DNA from: Ruminococcus sp. AF46-10NS
GTDB taxonomy: Bacteria > Bacillota > Clostridia > Lachnospirales > Lachnospiraceae
Reading direction: 5' to 3'
Assembly (NCBI RefSeq): GCF_003474435.1
Contig: NZ_QRNF01000048.1
Location: 1-21,788 of the forward strand
Length of the DNA: 21,788 bases
A program made the translations under genes and the position numbers. The notes under the pieces were generated by a model. It did not search any database. It had not been told where the DNA came from and saw nothing but the letters and a program-made list of their open reading frames with translations. Shown in pieces: positions 15,536-21,788 of the stretch (positions are counted from its first letter, which is position 1; each line of letters starts with the position of its first letter).

Positions 15536-16732
15536 TCAAACTTTTTCAGTAATTTTTTTTATGCCTTGATCTAAAATACTATATTGAACATATTCTTCTA
15601 TAAATCGAATTCGAAGTTCTCCCGTATTATTATATTCTTGATTTTCTTTCCATATATCATCAAGGTTTCCCTTTTTAAACATGATACAAGCATACCAGCA
15701 AGCCTGTATCAGTTTTTTATATACCATATCTTGATTTTCATATGTTTCCGCCTTTATCTCCGAAAACAAACCGTTCATTTTAAGAAGAAAAAACTGAAAT
15801 GTACGGAAATTTACATGCTGTTCCTTTTCCATATAATCAGCAAGATAATTCAAATTTTTTTCAAGCTGCGGCCGGCCTATCTCACCATACGAAAATTTAT
15901 TCTCAATCAAATGCAGCATTGCTTTTTTTATATTGGGCCTATAATAATAAATGCTCCCTATTATTTTTTCTCGAATACGTTCATACTCTGATGTCTGCTT
16001 AAAAACCTGTGATACCCTCTTAAGAGCCTCTTCAATGGAAACTTTCTTTATTCCTTCTTCCTGGGTATTTTTTCCCGCTAATAAATTATAAATTTCATTT
16101 TCTTGCTTATCTTCAAAATCTAATTTTTCATCTTCTCCCAATACCGCTTGCAATTGTAACGCCATACTCTGGGCATCCATTTTTTGTCTTAATTCATTCT
16201 GATTTGCAATGATAAGTACCTTCATACCTGCCTGTTCTACAAATCCATTTATATATCCTAAGATTTCTTTCATGGGACAGTTACAGCGTTCCAAATCATC
16301 AAAAATTAAAATGCAGTCTTTTATCGGGACAAATTTTTGAACAAGATTTTGAATCTTTTTTTCTTTAATTTCAATATCGCCATATTTTCCAATAAACGGA
16401 GATATCAAACCACTTACAACATCCAATGCCTCTGTCGCACCTGCCAATAAAGTGGAATTAATTCTGTCTGACTTATCTTTAAGTAAAAATTTTATGTATA
16501 TCTTTTTACTTAACTCATCAATATTACTAACTCCATATAGGGATATGTATATTGATTTTTTCGTTTCTTTTTTCAACTCTGGAAGTAAAACTTGATTAAC
16601 AAAATATGTTTTTCCGCTTCCCCAAGCCCCATCTATCATCACCGCATAATTATAAAATTTGCTTTCGATATAGTATTTTATTTCACTTAAAAGTTCCTCA
16701 TCACTTAAGCATAACTGATTTGCTTTCTCCAC
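15536..16732 (-). CDS. KAP-family P-loop NTPase, N-terminal ATPase part
   Basis: The N-terminal 398 residues hold the ATPase: Walker A DGAWGSGKTYF (34-44) and Walker B CILIFDDLERC (140-150), the arrangement of KAP NTPases, a STAND-related group that includes the phage-exclusion protein PifA. A sensor-like strand VLIIANQNELRQK follows, then a long helical region. No membrane segments are apparent, unlike many KAP proteins. The start is GTG at 16732, with AAAGGAG eight bases upstream. The ORF ends at KKITEKV because of an A8 run (plus-strand T8 at 15553-15560); with A7 it continues into the ORF at 14767-15438. A defence role is plausible from the family and its accessory surroundings, but it is an inference. 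It lies 141 bases after the AraC-type gene on the same strand. Confidence 0.8.
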   Translation of the reverse strand: MEKANQLCLSDEELLSEIKYYIESKFYNYAVMIDGAWGSGKTYFVNQVLLPELKKETKKSIYISLYGVSNIDELSKKIYIKFLLKDKSDRINSTLLAGATEALDVVSGLISPFIGKYGDIEIKEKKIQNLVQKFVPIKDCILIFDDLERCNCPMKEILGYINGFVEQAGMKVLIIANQNELRQKMDAQSMALQLQAVLGEDEKLDFEDKQENEIYNLLAGKNTQEEGIKKVSIEEALKRVSQVFKQTSEYERIREKIIGSIYYYRPNIKKAMLHLIENKFSYGEIGRPQLEKNLNYLADYMEKEQHVNFRTFQFFLLKMNGLFSEIKAETYENQDMVYKKLIQACWYACIMFKKGNLDDIWKENQEYNNTGELRIRFIEEYVQYSILDQGIKKITEKV

Positions 16733-16873
16733 TATACCTACTCCTTTCTCATCTTTTTACCCCACTACATAGTTTCATGGCAAACAGACAGAAACCGTTA
16801 AAATTTTTTCTGCTTTTACATCTCTCCACATTTATTAACTTCTGGAATAAGAATACCATATTGTCGATGTATT

Positions 16874-17794
16874 TTACCATCCTTTGAGCACCGAGACTTG
16901 ATAAGCCGCTACATTTTCCGGATTCTCCAATGCTTTTCTCCGCCATACATTCGGTGAAATTCCTGTTGTCTTCTTAAAATTACGCATAAAAGTAGACAAC
17001 ACTGGATAGCCTACAGAATTAGCCACTTTTTCTATAGGACATTTTTCTTTTGCGAGTATTTCACAGGCTCTCTTTATCCGAACCAGATTTAGATATTCTG
17101 ATGGTGTAATATTGGTAGCCTCTATAAAGATTCTACGCATATGTGTTTCACTCAGATCACATGCTTTTGCAAGATCCTTTGCCCTGATATCTTCCATATA
17201 ATGAATTTCTATATGATTTATAATTTTACGGGTATAATCCAAAGTATCCATAGAATTATTTTGAAACTTTATATTTTCATTATCTAAACGATCAAAAAAC
17301 AGTACCAGATTAAATGTAAGCGTTGAAACAGTATATCTGTAATTTGCCTGTCTCAACTTTATTTCTTCTATTATCATCTGCATAAGTGTCACAGCTCTTG
17401 TATTTTCAGCATTCTCCAAAACACTTATTTTCTGCGATAGATTCTGTTCGATATAAATATATTTTTCTGGGACATTTCCAAATCCTCTCTTTAAGACTGC
17501 TTCCATATCCACAAATAGATATTCCCATTTTTGTTTTTTTTCACATTCCTCCGGAGCAGGACATGTACGGTGTGGTGTATTTTTAGGAATAAATGTTATC
17601 GTACCGGCATGATATAGCAATTCTTTTTCTGCGACATGTATGGTTCCATTTCCATAATGGCAATATCCTATCTCTAAACAATTATGAAAGTGCATATTAT
17701 CTGTTCCATAAATAGTTTCCCATTTTTTACCACTTAATGCCATAACAGGAAGACCCTGAGAGATTTCGTAATAACGGTATTCTGCTTTTTGCAT
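16874..17794 (-). CDS. AraC-family transcriptional regulator
   Basis: A 306-residue regulator with two domains. The N-terminal part (about 20-110) is a cupin-like sensor (MHFHNCLEIGYCHYGNG with H35 and H37, then GTITFIPKNTPH). Residues about 190-295 form the paired helix-turn-helix (AKDLAKACDLSETHMRRIF and IEKVANSVGYPVLSTFMRNFKK), ending in ISPNVWRR. Proteins of this layout usually respond to a sugar or another small ligand and control nearby metabolic genes, but no such genes are next to it here, so the target is unknown. The ribosome site GAGGA lies close to the ATG. A plausible promoter lies at 17840-17868. Intact. Confidence 0.9.
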   Translation of the reverse strand: MQKAEYRYYEISQGLPVMALSGKKWETIYGTDNMHFHNCLEIGYCHYGNGTIHVAEKELLYHAGTITFIPKNTPHRTCPAPEECEKKQKWEYLFVDMEAVLKRGFGNVPEKYIYIEQNLSQKISVLENAENTRAVTLMQMIIEEIKLRQANYRYTVSTLTFNLVLFFDRLDNENIKFQNNSMDTLDYTRKIINHIEIHYMEDIRAKDLAKACDLSETHMRRIFIEATNITPSEYLNLVRIKRACEILAKEKCPIEKVANSVGYPVLSTFMRNFKKTTGISPNVWRRKALENPENVAAYQVSVLKGW

Positions 17795-17839
17795 TCTTCC
17801 TCACATCCTTGTATCGAAATTACCTCGTTATTTATACTA

Positions 17840-17868
17840 AATATACCAATTTTCACGATCTACTACAA
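17840..17868 (-). promoter_or_regulatory. Possible promoter of the AraC-type gene
   Basis: Minus-strand TTGTAG (17863-17868), 17 bases, TATATT (17840-17845), about 45 bases upstream of the ATG. The rest of the 147-base gap to the next gene is unremarkable. Confidence 0.45.
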
Positions 17869-17941
17869 CGGTTTGAAGTCAATCTGGTTCAAGTTTCAAG
17901 AACACACCTATATGGCAGAAACTGCACTTCTTCAAATCTTC

Positions 17942-18163
17942 TTAATCCAGATTCCGACCACCCTTTACCATCTGGTAATAATGTTCCAGATCCAGTGCCG
18001 GGATCCTGTTTAATCCTGGTTTTGCATCAACCAATGCCAGACAATGTTTTGTCCCTTCCGCTTCATGAAATTCTTTTATGACTACCTGATGTCCTGCATA
18101 TGCCTGATCCAGATACTTTGGAACCATTTCCTTTACTGCTTTGTAGAATTCCTCTCTGTCCAT
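17942..18163 (-). CDS. Short DUF5688-like protein, probably truncated
   Basis: A 73-residue ORF with a good start: AGGAGG six bases before ATG at 18163, two bases after the stop of the chimeric ORF, so both belong to one transcript. The opening MDREEFYKAVKEMVPKYL and the pattern NRIPALDLEHYYQMVKGG resemble the first part of Lachnospiraceae DUF5688 proteins, which are usually several hundred residues long. Here it stops after GGRNLD, and no continuation of the family was found downstream in any frame. It is probably a leftover from a mobile element, and the family assignment is tentative. Confidence 0.5.
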   Translation of the reverse strand: MDREEFYKAVKEMVPKYLDQAYAGHQVVIKEFHEAEGTKHCLALVDAKPGLNRIPALDLEHYYQMVKGGRNLD

Positions 18164-18165
18164 AT

Positions 18166-19032
18166 TTAGCCTCCTGCTCTTATTTCTTCATCTACTTCTT
18201 TTAGGCATTTTCCGATGGCTTCGATCACATTCACCGTCACACCATTTCCTGCCTGCTTATATAACTGGTTATCTGATGTAACAGCTTCCATTTTGTCAAT
18301 CTGTTCATCCCGGTATCCCTGCAGCCGCAGACATTCTCTTGGTGTCAGCCTGCGGATCCTTCCATGGTAGATGATCCCATGCCGGTCCGATGCTGTGATC
18401 GTGAACATCGCTTCCTCCGGTTCCTTCATCCTCCGTCCGTTCTGCCTGATCTTTTCCTTTGCCGGATTGATCACGGCTCTTGGTCCTTCTTCCACCAGTA
18501 CTCCGAAACATTCCCCTTTATGGTTATGAATGCTGGAGTCCTGTCTGGTATTTAAGCACCTTGCATGTTCCGTCACCAGCGGCGGTACAGACATATCCAC
18601 GAAGTGAAGGGTCCCCTGATGGCTGCCTGTTGTCAATGTGTGGGCGATATTCCGTCCCACGCGCCCTCTCCGGCTGTTCATTCCTGGGTAACCTAAGTCA
18701 ATGCTGTCTCCTTCATAAGCCATCTTATATCCTTTTTTCGTATTTTCCTTGATCGGCACTCCCACGTCATAAAGACCGGTCTTGCCTCCCATTCCACCTG
18801 CCCCACTGGTCAATGTGCAGCTCAATCCTTTTTGGTCGTGCGATACTGCAGATCTTGATATATGACTTCGCTTTTGAATATCACCCACACGTATCCCGCC
18901 ATTTCCACCAGCTTCGATCAACACCAGCAGGATCTCCTGACGGACTTCATCTCCTAAAATTGCCATGATAGGCCTGGCCTGATTGTAATTTTGGATAAAT
19001 TGCTGTTTTTGCTCTTCAAAAGTATTTCCCAT
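18166..19032 (-). CDS. Chimera: ArsR-like DNA-binding start fused to C5 DNA methyltransferase C-terminal half
   Basis: Residues 1-67 read as the start of an ArsR-type repressor (MAILGDEVRQEILLVLIEAGG, then VGDIQKRSHISRSAVSH), stopping in the recognition helix where HLK normally follows. From about residue 70 the sequence is a phage/element-type cytosine-5 methyltransferase tail: GLSCTLTSGAGGMGG, motif IX RRLTPRECLRLQGY and motif X YKQAGNGVTVNVIEAIGK. Motifs I-VIII, including the PCQ catalytic cysteine, are absent, so it cannot methylate DNA. The junction lies near 18826-18840 and is in frame, so the protein can be made. GGAGG sits six bases before the ATG, and a 24-bp palindrome overlaps the promoter. 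Most simply, a deletion joined two genes; a DNA-binding product is uncertain because the helix-turn-helix is incomplete. Confidence 0.8.
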   Translation of the reverse strand: MGNTFEEQKQQFIQNYNQARPIMAILGDEVRQEILLVLIEAGGNGGIRVGDIQKRSHISRSAVSHDQKGLSCTLTSGAGGMGGKTGLYDVGVPIKENTKKGYKMAYEGDSIDLGYPGMNSRRGRVGRNIAHTLTTGSHQGTLHFVDMSVPPLVTEHARCLNTRQDSSIHNHKGECFGVLVEEGPRAVINPAKEKIRQNGRRMKEPEEAMFTITASDRHGIIYHGRIRRLTPRECLRLQGYRDEQIDKMEAVTSDNQLYKQAGNGVTVNVIEAIGKCLKEVDEEIRAGG

Positions 19033-19043
19033 ATATAACCTCC

Positions 19044-19067
19044 AATGGTCAATCTTTATTGACCATT
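19044..19067. promoter_or_regulatory. 24-bp palindromic operator of the ArsR-like gene
   Basis: AATGGTCAAT, CTTT, ATTGACCATT: perfect 10-bp arms with a 4-base spacer. It lies just downstream of, and touches, the -10 box TATAAT (19065-19070, minus strand) and ends just before the ribosome site. ArsR repressors bind this kind of site as dimers to control their own gene. The -35 (TTGCGC, 19087-19092, 16-base spacing) is weak. Confidence 0.7.
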
Positions 19068-19120
19068 ATAGCCAATCATGGCACAAGCGCAACATTCGTC
19101 CTTCAAATCGAGTTCATTGC

Positions 19121-19450
19121 TTATAGGATTTCGGAATCTTGTCTGGAGCTTTTACGGAATTCCTTCAGCCACAAAGCATGCAGCTTCTTCTCAGACTCTG
19201 TATATCCTTCCCTCAGCCATGCCGAGCGGTCCATTTGGAAAGCCTGAAGACATAAAAATTCTTCTTTAAACTGCGGGGCAAATTCTGCCCAAATTTCCAG
19301 CGAATACTCTTCGAAGCCTAAGTATGCAGAAAGATACGTCAGCCGATCCAGGTCTCCGATCGTCATTGGGATTTTCTTTTACAGAAGTTCCCGGTCTTGC
19401 TCACCACATAATTTCCAAAAATTTTCCCTCTCTTCTTTGTTCTGCAGCAT
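19121..19450 (-). pseudogene. Small unknown protein gene with in-frame stop at codon 24
   Basis: ATG at 19450 follows AAAAAGGAG and opens MLQNKEERENFWKLCGEQD. TAA at 19379-19381 interrupts codon 24, and the same frame stays open for 86 more codons through MTIGDLDRLTYLSAYLGF to a stop at 19121. A single C-to-T change (CAA to TAA) would explain it. The intact ancestor would be 109 residues, acidic and helical, with aromatic residues in its middle. I do not recognise it. The downstream part could be made from ATG at 19366, but no ribosome site precedes that codon. It lies 34 bases after the Cys-containing gene on the same strand. Confidence 0.5.
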
Positions 19451-19484
19451 GATTTTCTCCTTTTTCAGCCATTCCCCTGTATAA

Positions 19485-19781
19485 TCATTTCCGTTTTGCA
19501 GACAATACACCATAATCAAACATAGAAAATACCTGATGTTCTGCCAGTTCCCACACCTTTCGGATCAAACGATCTACATCTCTATCCCCATCTGTGCCAA
19601 GGCGTGTATTTAAGCTTTCTCGTAAACTACTGATTTCCTGGCATAAGCAGCTGCAATGCTTTTCCATCTCATAGTCACTATCAGCAGGCTGGCAGAGGGG
19701 CAAAGAAATATACTCTGCTTGAATGGATCTATTTAACATGTTCCAAAGTTTTCTTTTTCCTTCTTCTGTTTTTCTGTCCAT
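19485..19781 (-). CDS. Small helical protein, DUF6809-like (tentative)
   Basis: I prefer the ATG at 19781 (MDRKTEEGKRKLWNML) because AAAGGA lies about eight bases upstream; the open frame extends to 19823 without a better site. The product is 98 residues, helical, with a cysteine-containing HCSCLCQEI segment and an aromatic end (HQVFSMFDYGVLSAKRK). The layout recalls small Lachnospiraceae element proteins grouped as DUF6809, but the match is loose. It is transcribed away from the XRE-type regulator, and its promoter sits between two copies of an inverted repeat, so it is probably controlled by that regulator. It likely forms an operon with the next gene downstream. Confidence 0.55.
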   Translation of the reverse strand: MDRKTEEGKRKLWNMLNRSIQAEYISLPLCQPADSDYEMEKHCSCLCQEISSLRESLNTRLGTDGDRDVDRLIRKVWELAEHQVFSMFDYGVLSAKRK

Positions 19782-19814
19782 GCTTATCATCCTTTCACAT
19801 ATAGCACAGGTGTC

Positions 19815-19889
19815 TTGTCTCACTTTTACAACCGATTGTACGCTTACAACAATGTAAAATCAATGTATGTGGTGCAAAAAGTGAGACAA
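19815..19889. promoter_or_regulatory. Divergent control region with 13-bp inverted operator copies
   Basis: TTGTCTCACTTTT (19815-19827) and its exact reverse complement (19877-19889) flank a minus-strand promoter: TTGATT (19858-19863), 17 bases, TACAAT (19835-19840). One copy overlaps the expected transcription start, the other lies upstream of the -35 and near the plus-strand XRE gene. This is the layout of two repressor sites controlling divergent genes. Confidence 0.6.
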
Positions 19890-19901
19890 ACTTACAGTTT
19901 T

Positions 19902-19930
19902 TTGACAGAAAGAGAGCGGTCCTGTATGCC
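19902..19930 (+). promoter_or_regulatory. Possible promoter of the XRE-type gene
   Basis: A perfect -35 TTGACA (19902-19907) with a poor -10 TATGCC (19925-19930) at 17 bases. It fits if the regulator starts at GTG 19950; it would overlap the start if ATG 19926 is used. Confidence 0.35.
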
Positions 19931-20170
19931 AAATCCAGAACACATTCCGGTGAAAAGAATCTTATCAGCCACCGGCTCATAGAACTTAGAAAACGAGATC
20001 ATCTCTCGCAGCGTGATCTCGCTCAGAAACTGCAGCTTGCCGGATATGACATGGATAAAAATGTGATCACTAGAATTGAGACCAACAAGCGTTATGTTAC
20101 AGACCTGGAACTTAAAGCATTTTCTGAACTCTTCCATGTTTCATATGAATATCTTATTGATGGAAAGTAA
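19926..20170 (+). pseudogene. XRE-type helix-turn-helix regulator, frameshifted near the start
   Basis: The only clear plus-strand gene. From about 19957 to the stop at 20168-20170 the sequence reads NLISHRLIELRKRDHLSQRDLAQKLQ...NVITRIETNKRYVTDLELKAF...VSYEYLIDGK, a complete HTH_3 domain of phage-repressor type. No start codon exists in that frame. The possible starts, ATG 19926 and GTG 19950, are one frame off; one more A in the A4 run at 19953-19956 would give a VKKNLISHRLIELR opening and a 73- or 81-residue repressor. Either a base is missing or the gene is dead. It is divergent from the genes at 19781 and below, with inverted operator copies between them. Followed by a strong terminator. 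Confidence 0.65.
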
Positions 20171-20173
20171 CAC

Positions 20174-20231
20174 AAAAAAGAACAGACACAAACCCACTCA
20201 GCATTTTGAATGGGCTTATGTCTGTTCTTTT
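20174..20231. terminator. Bidirectional intrinsic terminator
   Basis: AAAAGAACAGACA (20176-20188) and TGTCTGTTCTTTT (20219-20231) form a perfect 13-bp stem, with an inner CCCA/TGGG pairing. It separates the converging XRE gene (plus) and the gene ending at 20249 (minus), and T-runs occur at both ends. Confidence 0.85.
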
Positions 20232-20248
20232 GGTATGAAATAAAGCAG

Positions 20249-20871
20249 CTATCTTTTTCCGATCAGTCTTGCCAGATCCTTCATTCCAGCTTTATATGCC
20301 TGCTCTACATATAAGATCCATCTTCGATTTACCGCAGATACATAGGCATCTACCTGTTTTTTTACCGGCTTCGTCAATCCCATTGCCTGGATCATATTTT
20401 CCTGAAGGTTGACCTCAGTCAATGCCTCTCGATACTCCAGATTTTCAGCTTGGAGTCCCATCTCAACATCATCGATCCGTCCATCCATGACATAATCCAG
20501 AAGTTCATCATTAATTTCATCGTCTATATCTCTTTTCCTTACGGTATCTTGAATCTCAGCCAACATTCTTCCATAAGAAAACATTCGGGCCTGTCCTAAG
20601 AAAAAGCAGTATTTTCGTTCCATACGTTCTGCCCGGTCTTCCAGATCAAAATGTTCTATCAGCTTTTTATGCTCCGTTACTGTTAAATTGACCTCTTCCT
20701 CCTCTGCATAAAAATTTTCAAAATCGCAGGATACTCTTCTAAATTTTTTTTCTGTGCTTCTTTGATCCACATATATTGTGGATTTCGCTTGCGTAGAAAT
20801 TCTGCCACTTCCTCTTCTACTTTTTCTCCCATTGGAGTTTCATCCCATAAAAACTCATCTTGTTTTCCCAT
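20249..20871 (-). pseudogene. Unknown helical protein, frameshifted at an A5 run
   Basis: The real start is ATG 20871 (MGKQDEFLWDETPMGEKVEEE), with AAAGGAG eight bases upstream. The frame runs to EEYPAILKIF and is lost at the plus-strand A5 run 20710-20714. One extra base gives KIFYAEEEEVNLTVTEHKKLIEHF and continues to the stop at 20249, for a 207-residue protein. Without repair, the two overlapping pieces are 20683-20871 (62 residues) and an ORF of up to 173 residues whose listed start at 20770 lacks a ribosome site. The protein is highly charged and helical (AERMERKYCFFLGQARMFSYGRMLAEIQ, then VNRRWILYVEQAYKAG). I do not recognise the family. Two 12-bp direct repeats lie in its leader. Confidence 0.6.
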
Positions 20872-20882
20872 GTGTAAATCTC

Positions 20883-20916
20883 CTTTCGGCATGATAATTG
20901 TCCACTTTCGGCATGA
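20883..20916 (-). repeat. Two 12-bp direct repeats 22 bases apart in a leader
   Basis: CTTTCGGCATGA occurs at 20883-20894 and 20905-20916 (minus strand TCATGCCGAAAG). The copy nearer the gene overlaps its ribosome site. A 22-base period places both copies on one face of the helix, as expected for a regulator site. A small palindrome CTTTTC-TCC-GAAAAG lies farther upstream. Confidence 0.55.
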
Positions 20917-21043
20917 CACAATATACCATCTTTTCGGAGAAAAGCTATTCACACAATGTAACAAATATCTTGGTCAATTTTTGTTTATTTATCCTTTATA
21001 CTAGGCAAATAAATCGTTTCTACTTGTTCACAAATCTCCAAAA

Positions 21044-21085
21044 ATATAATAGTCTCAATCCATTTCGAAATTGAGACTATTATAT
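21044..21085. terminator. 16-bp perfect AT-rich hairpin
   Basis: ATATAATAGTCTCAAT (21044-21059) and ATTGAGACTATTATAT (21070-21085) pair perfectly around a 10-base loop. It lies 23 bases past the stop of the minus-strand membrane-protein gene and may end its transcript, although no clear T-run follows. It could instead be a small element or a regulator site. The rest of 20965-21107 shows nothing. Confidence 0.5.
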
Positions 21086-21107
21086 GTACACTTCTACTCT
21101 GTTCAAT

Positions 21108-21623
21108 TTAACTACTCCTTTTCTTCTTTTTCGGTAAAGATGAAGGGTTTGACTTTTTATGCAAAGCAGGAGCACCCTTCTCCGGAAGTATCACATCTAA
21201 CACTGTTCTACATGCTCTTCCATACGGTTTTTTATCTTTTGTTTTACTATTTTTTCCTGTTTCAATCCATAAGCACTCTGTTGTCTATTTTCAGTACTGT
21301 TTATAATAATTTCTCTAGCATTTTCATTCTGATATATAGATGTCAAGCTATCTGAAGCCGCTATAACACGTTTCGTTTTTTCCTTTTCAATTTCTACATA
21401 CATTTCTCTTTCAGCGGTTTCTCTCTCTTCTTCACTCTTCCATCTTTTTTGTATATGGCTAAATACCATAGATAGAATAATAATGAAAAAAAGCCCTATC
21501 ACGATCATTACACCAAACCATGCGGGGAAATCTTTAAGTGAAGTCAAAAGTTCGGGTAAAGCTAACACAACTTCACGTATTGATACGATATCCGCTACTA
21601 CTCTTATACTAGAGAGGATTCAT
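21108..21623 (-). pseudogene. Membrane-anchored coiled-coil protein, two frameshifts
   Basis: A strong start, ATG 21623 with AGGAGG seven bases upstream, gives MNPL-stop in the current frame. Shifting after about 21614 gives LSSIRVVADIVSIREVVLALPELLTSLKDF, leading into the open middle part: a membrane segment (AWFGVMIVIGLFFIIILSMVF), then a charged helix typical of a coiled coil (KSEEERETAEREMYVEIEKEKTK). That frame ends at EEHVEQC near 21197; one extra base continues it as VLDVILPEKGAPALHKKSN to a basic tail PKKKKRSS and a stop at 21108. The sum is 171 residues. The open middle part alone is 21197-21568. I know no family for it. The N-terminus out, coiled coil in layout is a guess. Confidence 0.5.
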
Positions 21624-21673
21624 ACAACCACCTCCTGGTTCTTAATGAGAGATTATGGATATTTACATGGTTA

Positions 21674-21702
21674 ATTCTACAGCATCCGCATGGTTTTGTC
21701 AA
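21674..21702 (-). promoter_or_regulatory. Strong sigma-A promoter of the membrane-protein gene
   Basis: Minus-strand TTGACA (21697-21702), 17 bases, TAGAAT (21674-21679), 51 bases upstream of the ATG at 21623. The remaining sequence to the right edge is AT-rich with no gene seen. Confidence 0.75.
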
Positions 21703-21788
21703 TATGTTTAATAATTTCTTTCATTTTGATCTGTAAAATATACAGCATTACTAATATAAAATCTTTATTCAATTTTTTTAATGTGTTT

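Noticed and set aside
16749..16946. 65-codon minus-strand open frame between AraC and KAP genes
   Set aside because: It overlaps the AraC 3' end out of frame and has no ribosome site or family resemblance.
19795..20137. Minus-strand frames over the XRE region
   Set aside because: The plus strand encodes a convincing helix-turn-helix domain there.
1..21788. CRISPR array, retron, tRNA or rRNA
   Set aside because: No regularly spaced repeats beyond one 25-bp tandem pair, no reverse transcriptase motif and no tRNA cloverleaf were seen.

Overview
The window looks like chromosome of a low-GC Gram-positive gut Clostridia, most likely Lachnospiraceae. Evidence is the AT-rich sequence, strong AGGAGG-type ribosome sites, consensus sigma-A promoters, an ECF sigma/DUF4179 pair and a DUF6465-like protein. 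Nearly every gene is on the minus strand; the one clear exception is a small XRE-type regulator near 20 kb. No rRNA, tRNA or CRISPR array was seen.

Positions 1-9,900 are a mobile/defence island. At the left edge is the ATPase half of an OLD-family (GajA-like) nuclease, cut short by a 25-bp tandem duplication. A degenerate serine-recombinase remnant (775-1318) and a second, longer remnant (8578-9880) lie in the same orientation on either side of a three-gene operon. That operon, read from 8145 down to 1700, is Ski2-like helicase A, Ski2-like helicase B, then a TIR-domain protein with the WxxxE glutamate of NAD-degrading TIRs. Helicase B ends in a domain that aligns with the neighbouring TIR but lacks the catalytic glutamate. 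I do not recognise this set as a named defence system. It is the best candidate here for an undescribed one.

Positions 10,090-13,770 look like a stable host operon: ECF sigma factor, DUF4179 membrane protein (probable anti-sigma), and a membrane-anchored L,D-transpeptidase. An ECF-type promoter precedes the sigma gene. The natural reading is a cell-envelope stress regulon. A DUF6465-like protein with its own promoter and terminator lies just upstream.

Positions 14,317-21,788 are accessory again. They hold a small unknown protein, a KAP-type P-loop NTPase split by a frameshift at an A8 run, an intact AraC-family regulator, a DUF5688-like fragment, a chimeric ORF joining an ArsR-type DNA-binding start to the C-terminal half of a cytosine-5 DNA methyltransferase, a group of small genes around an XRE regulator, and a membrane-anchored coiled-coil protein. 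Promoters with matching inverted repeats suggest autoregulation at the ArsR-like and XRE-like genes.

A striking feature is how many accessory genes carry one lesion: single-base frameshifts, often in short homopolymers (helicase A, helicase B twice, KAP, XRE, the 20.2-20.9 kb gene, the 21.1-21.6 kb gene, the recombinase), or an in-frame stop (8341 and 19379). The host-like genes are clean. Either the region is decaying, some genes switch by slippage, or the assembly has indel errors. In-frame stops, deletions and gene fusions argue that at least part of the decay is real.
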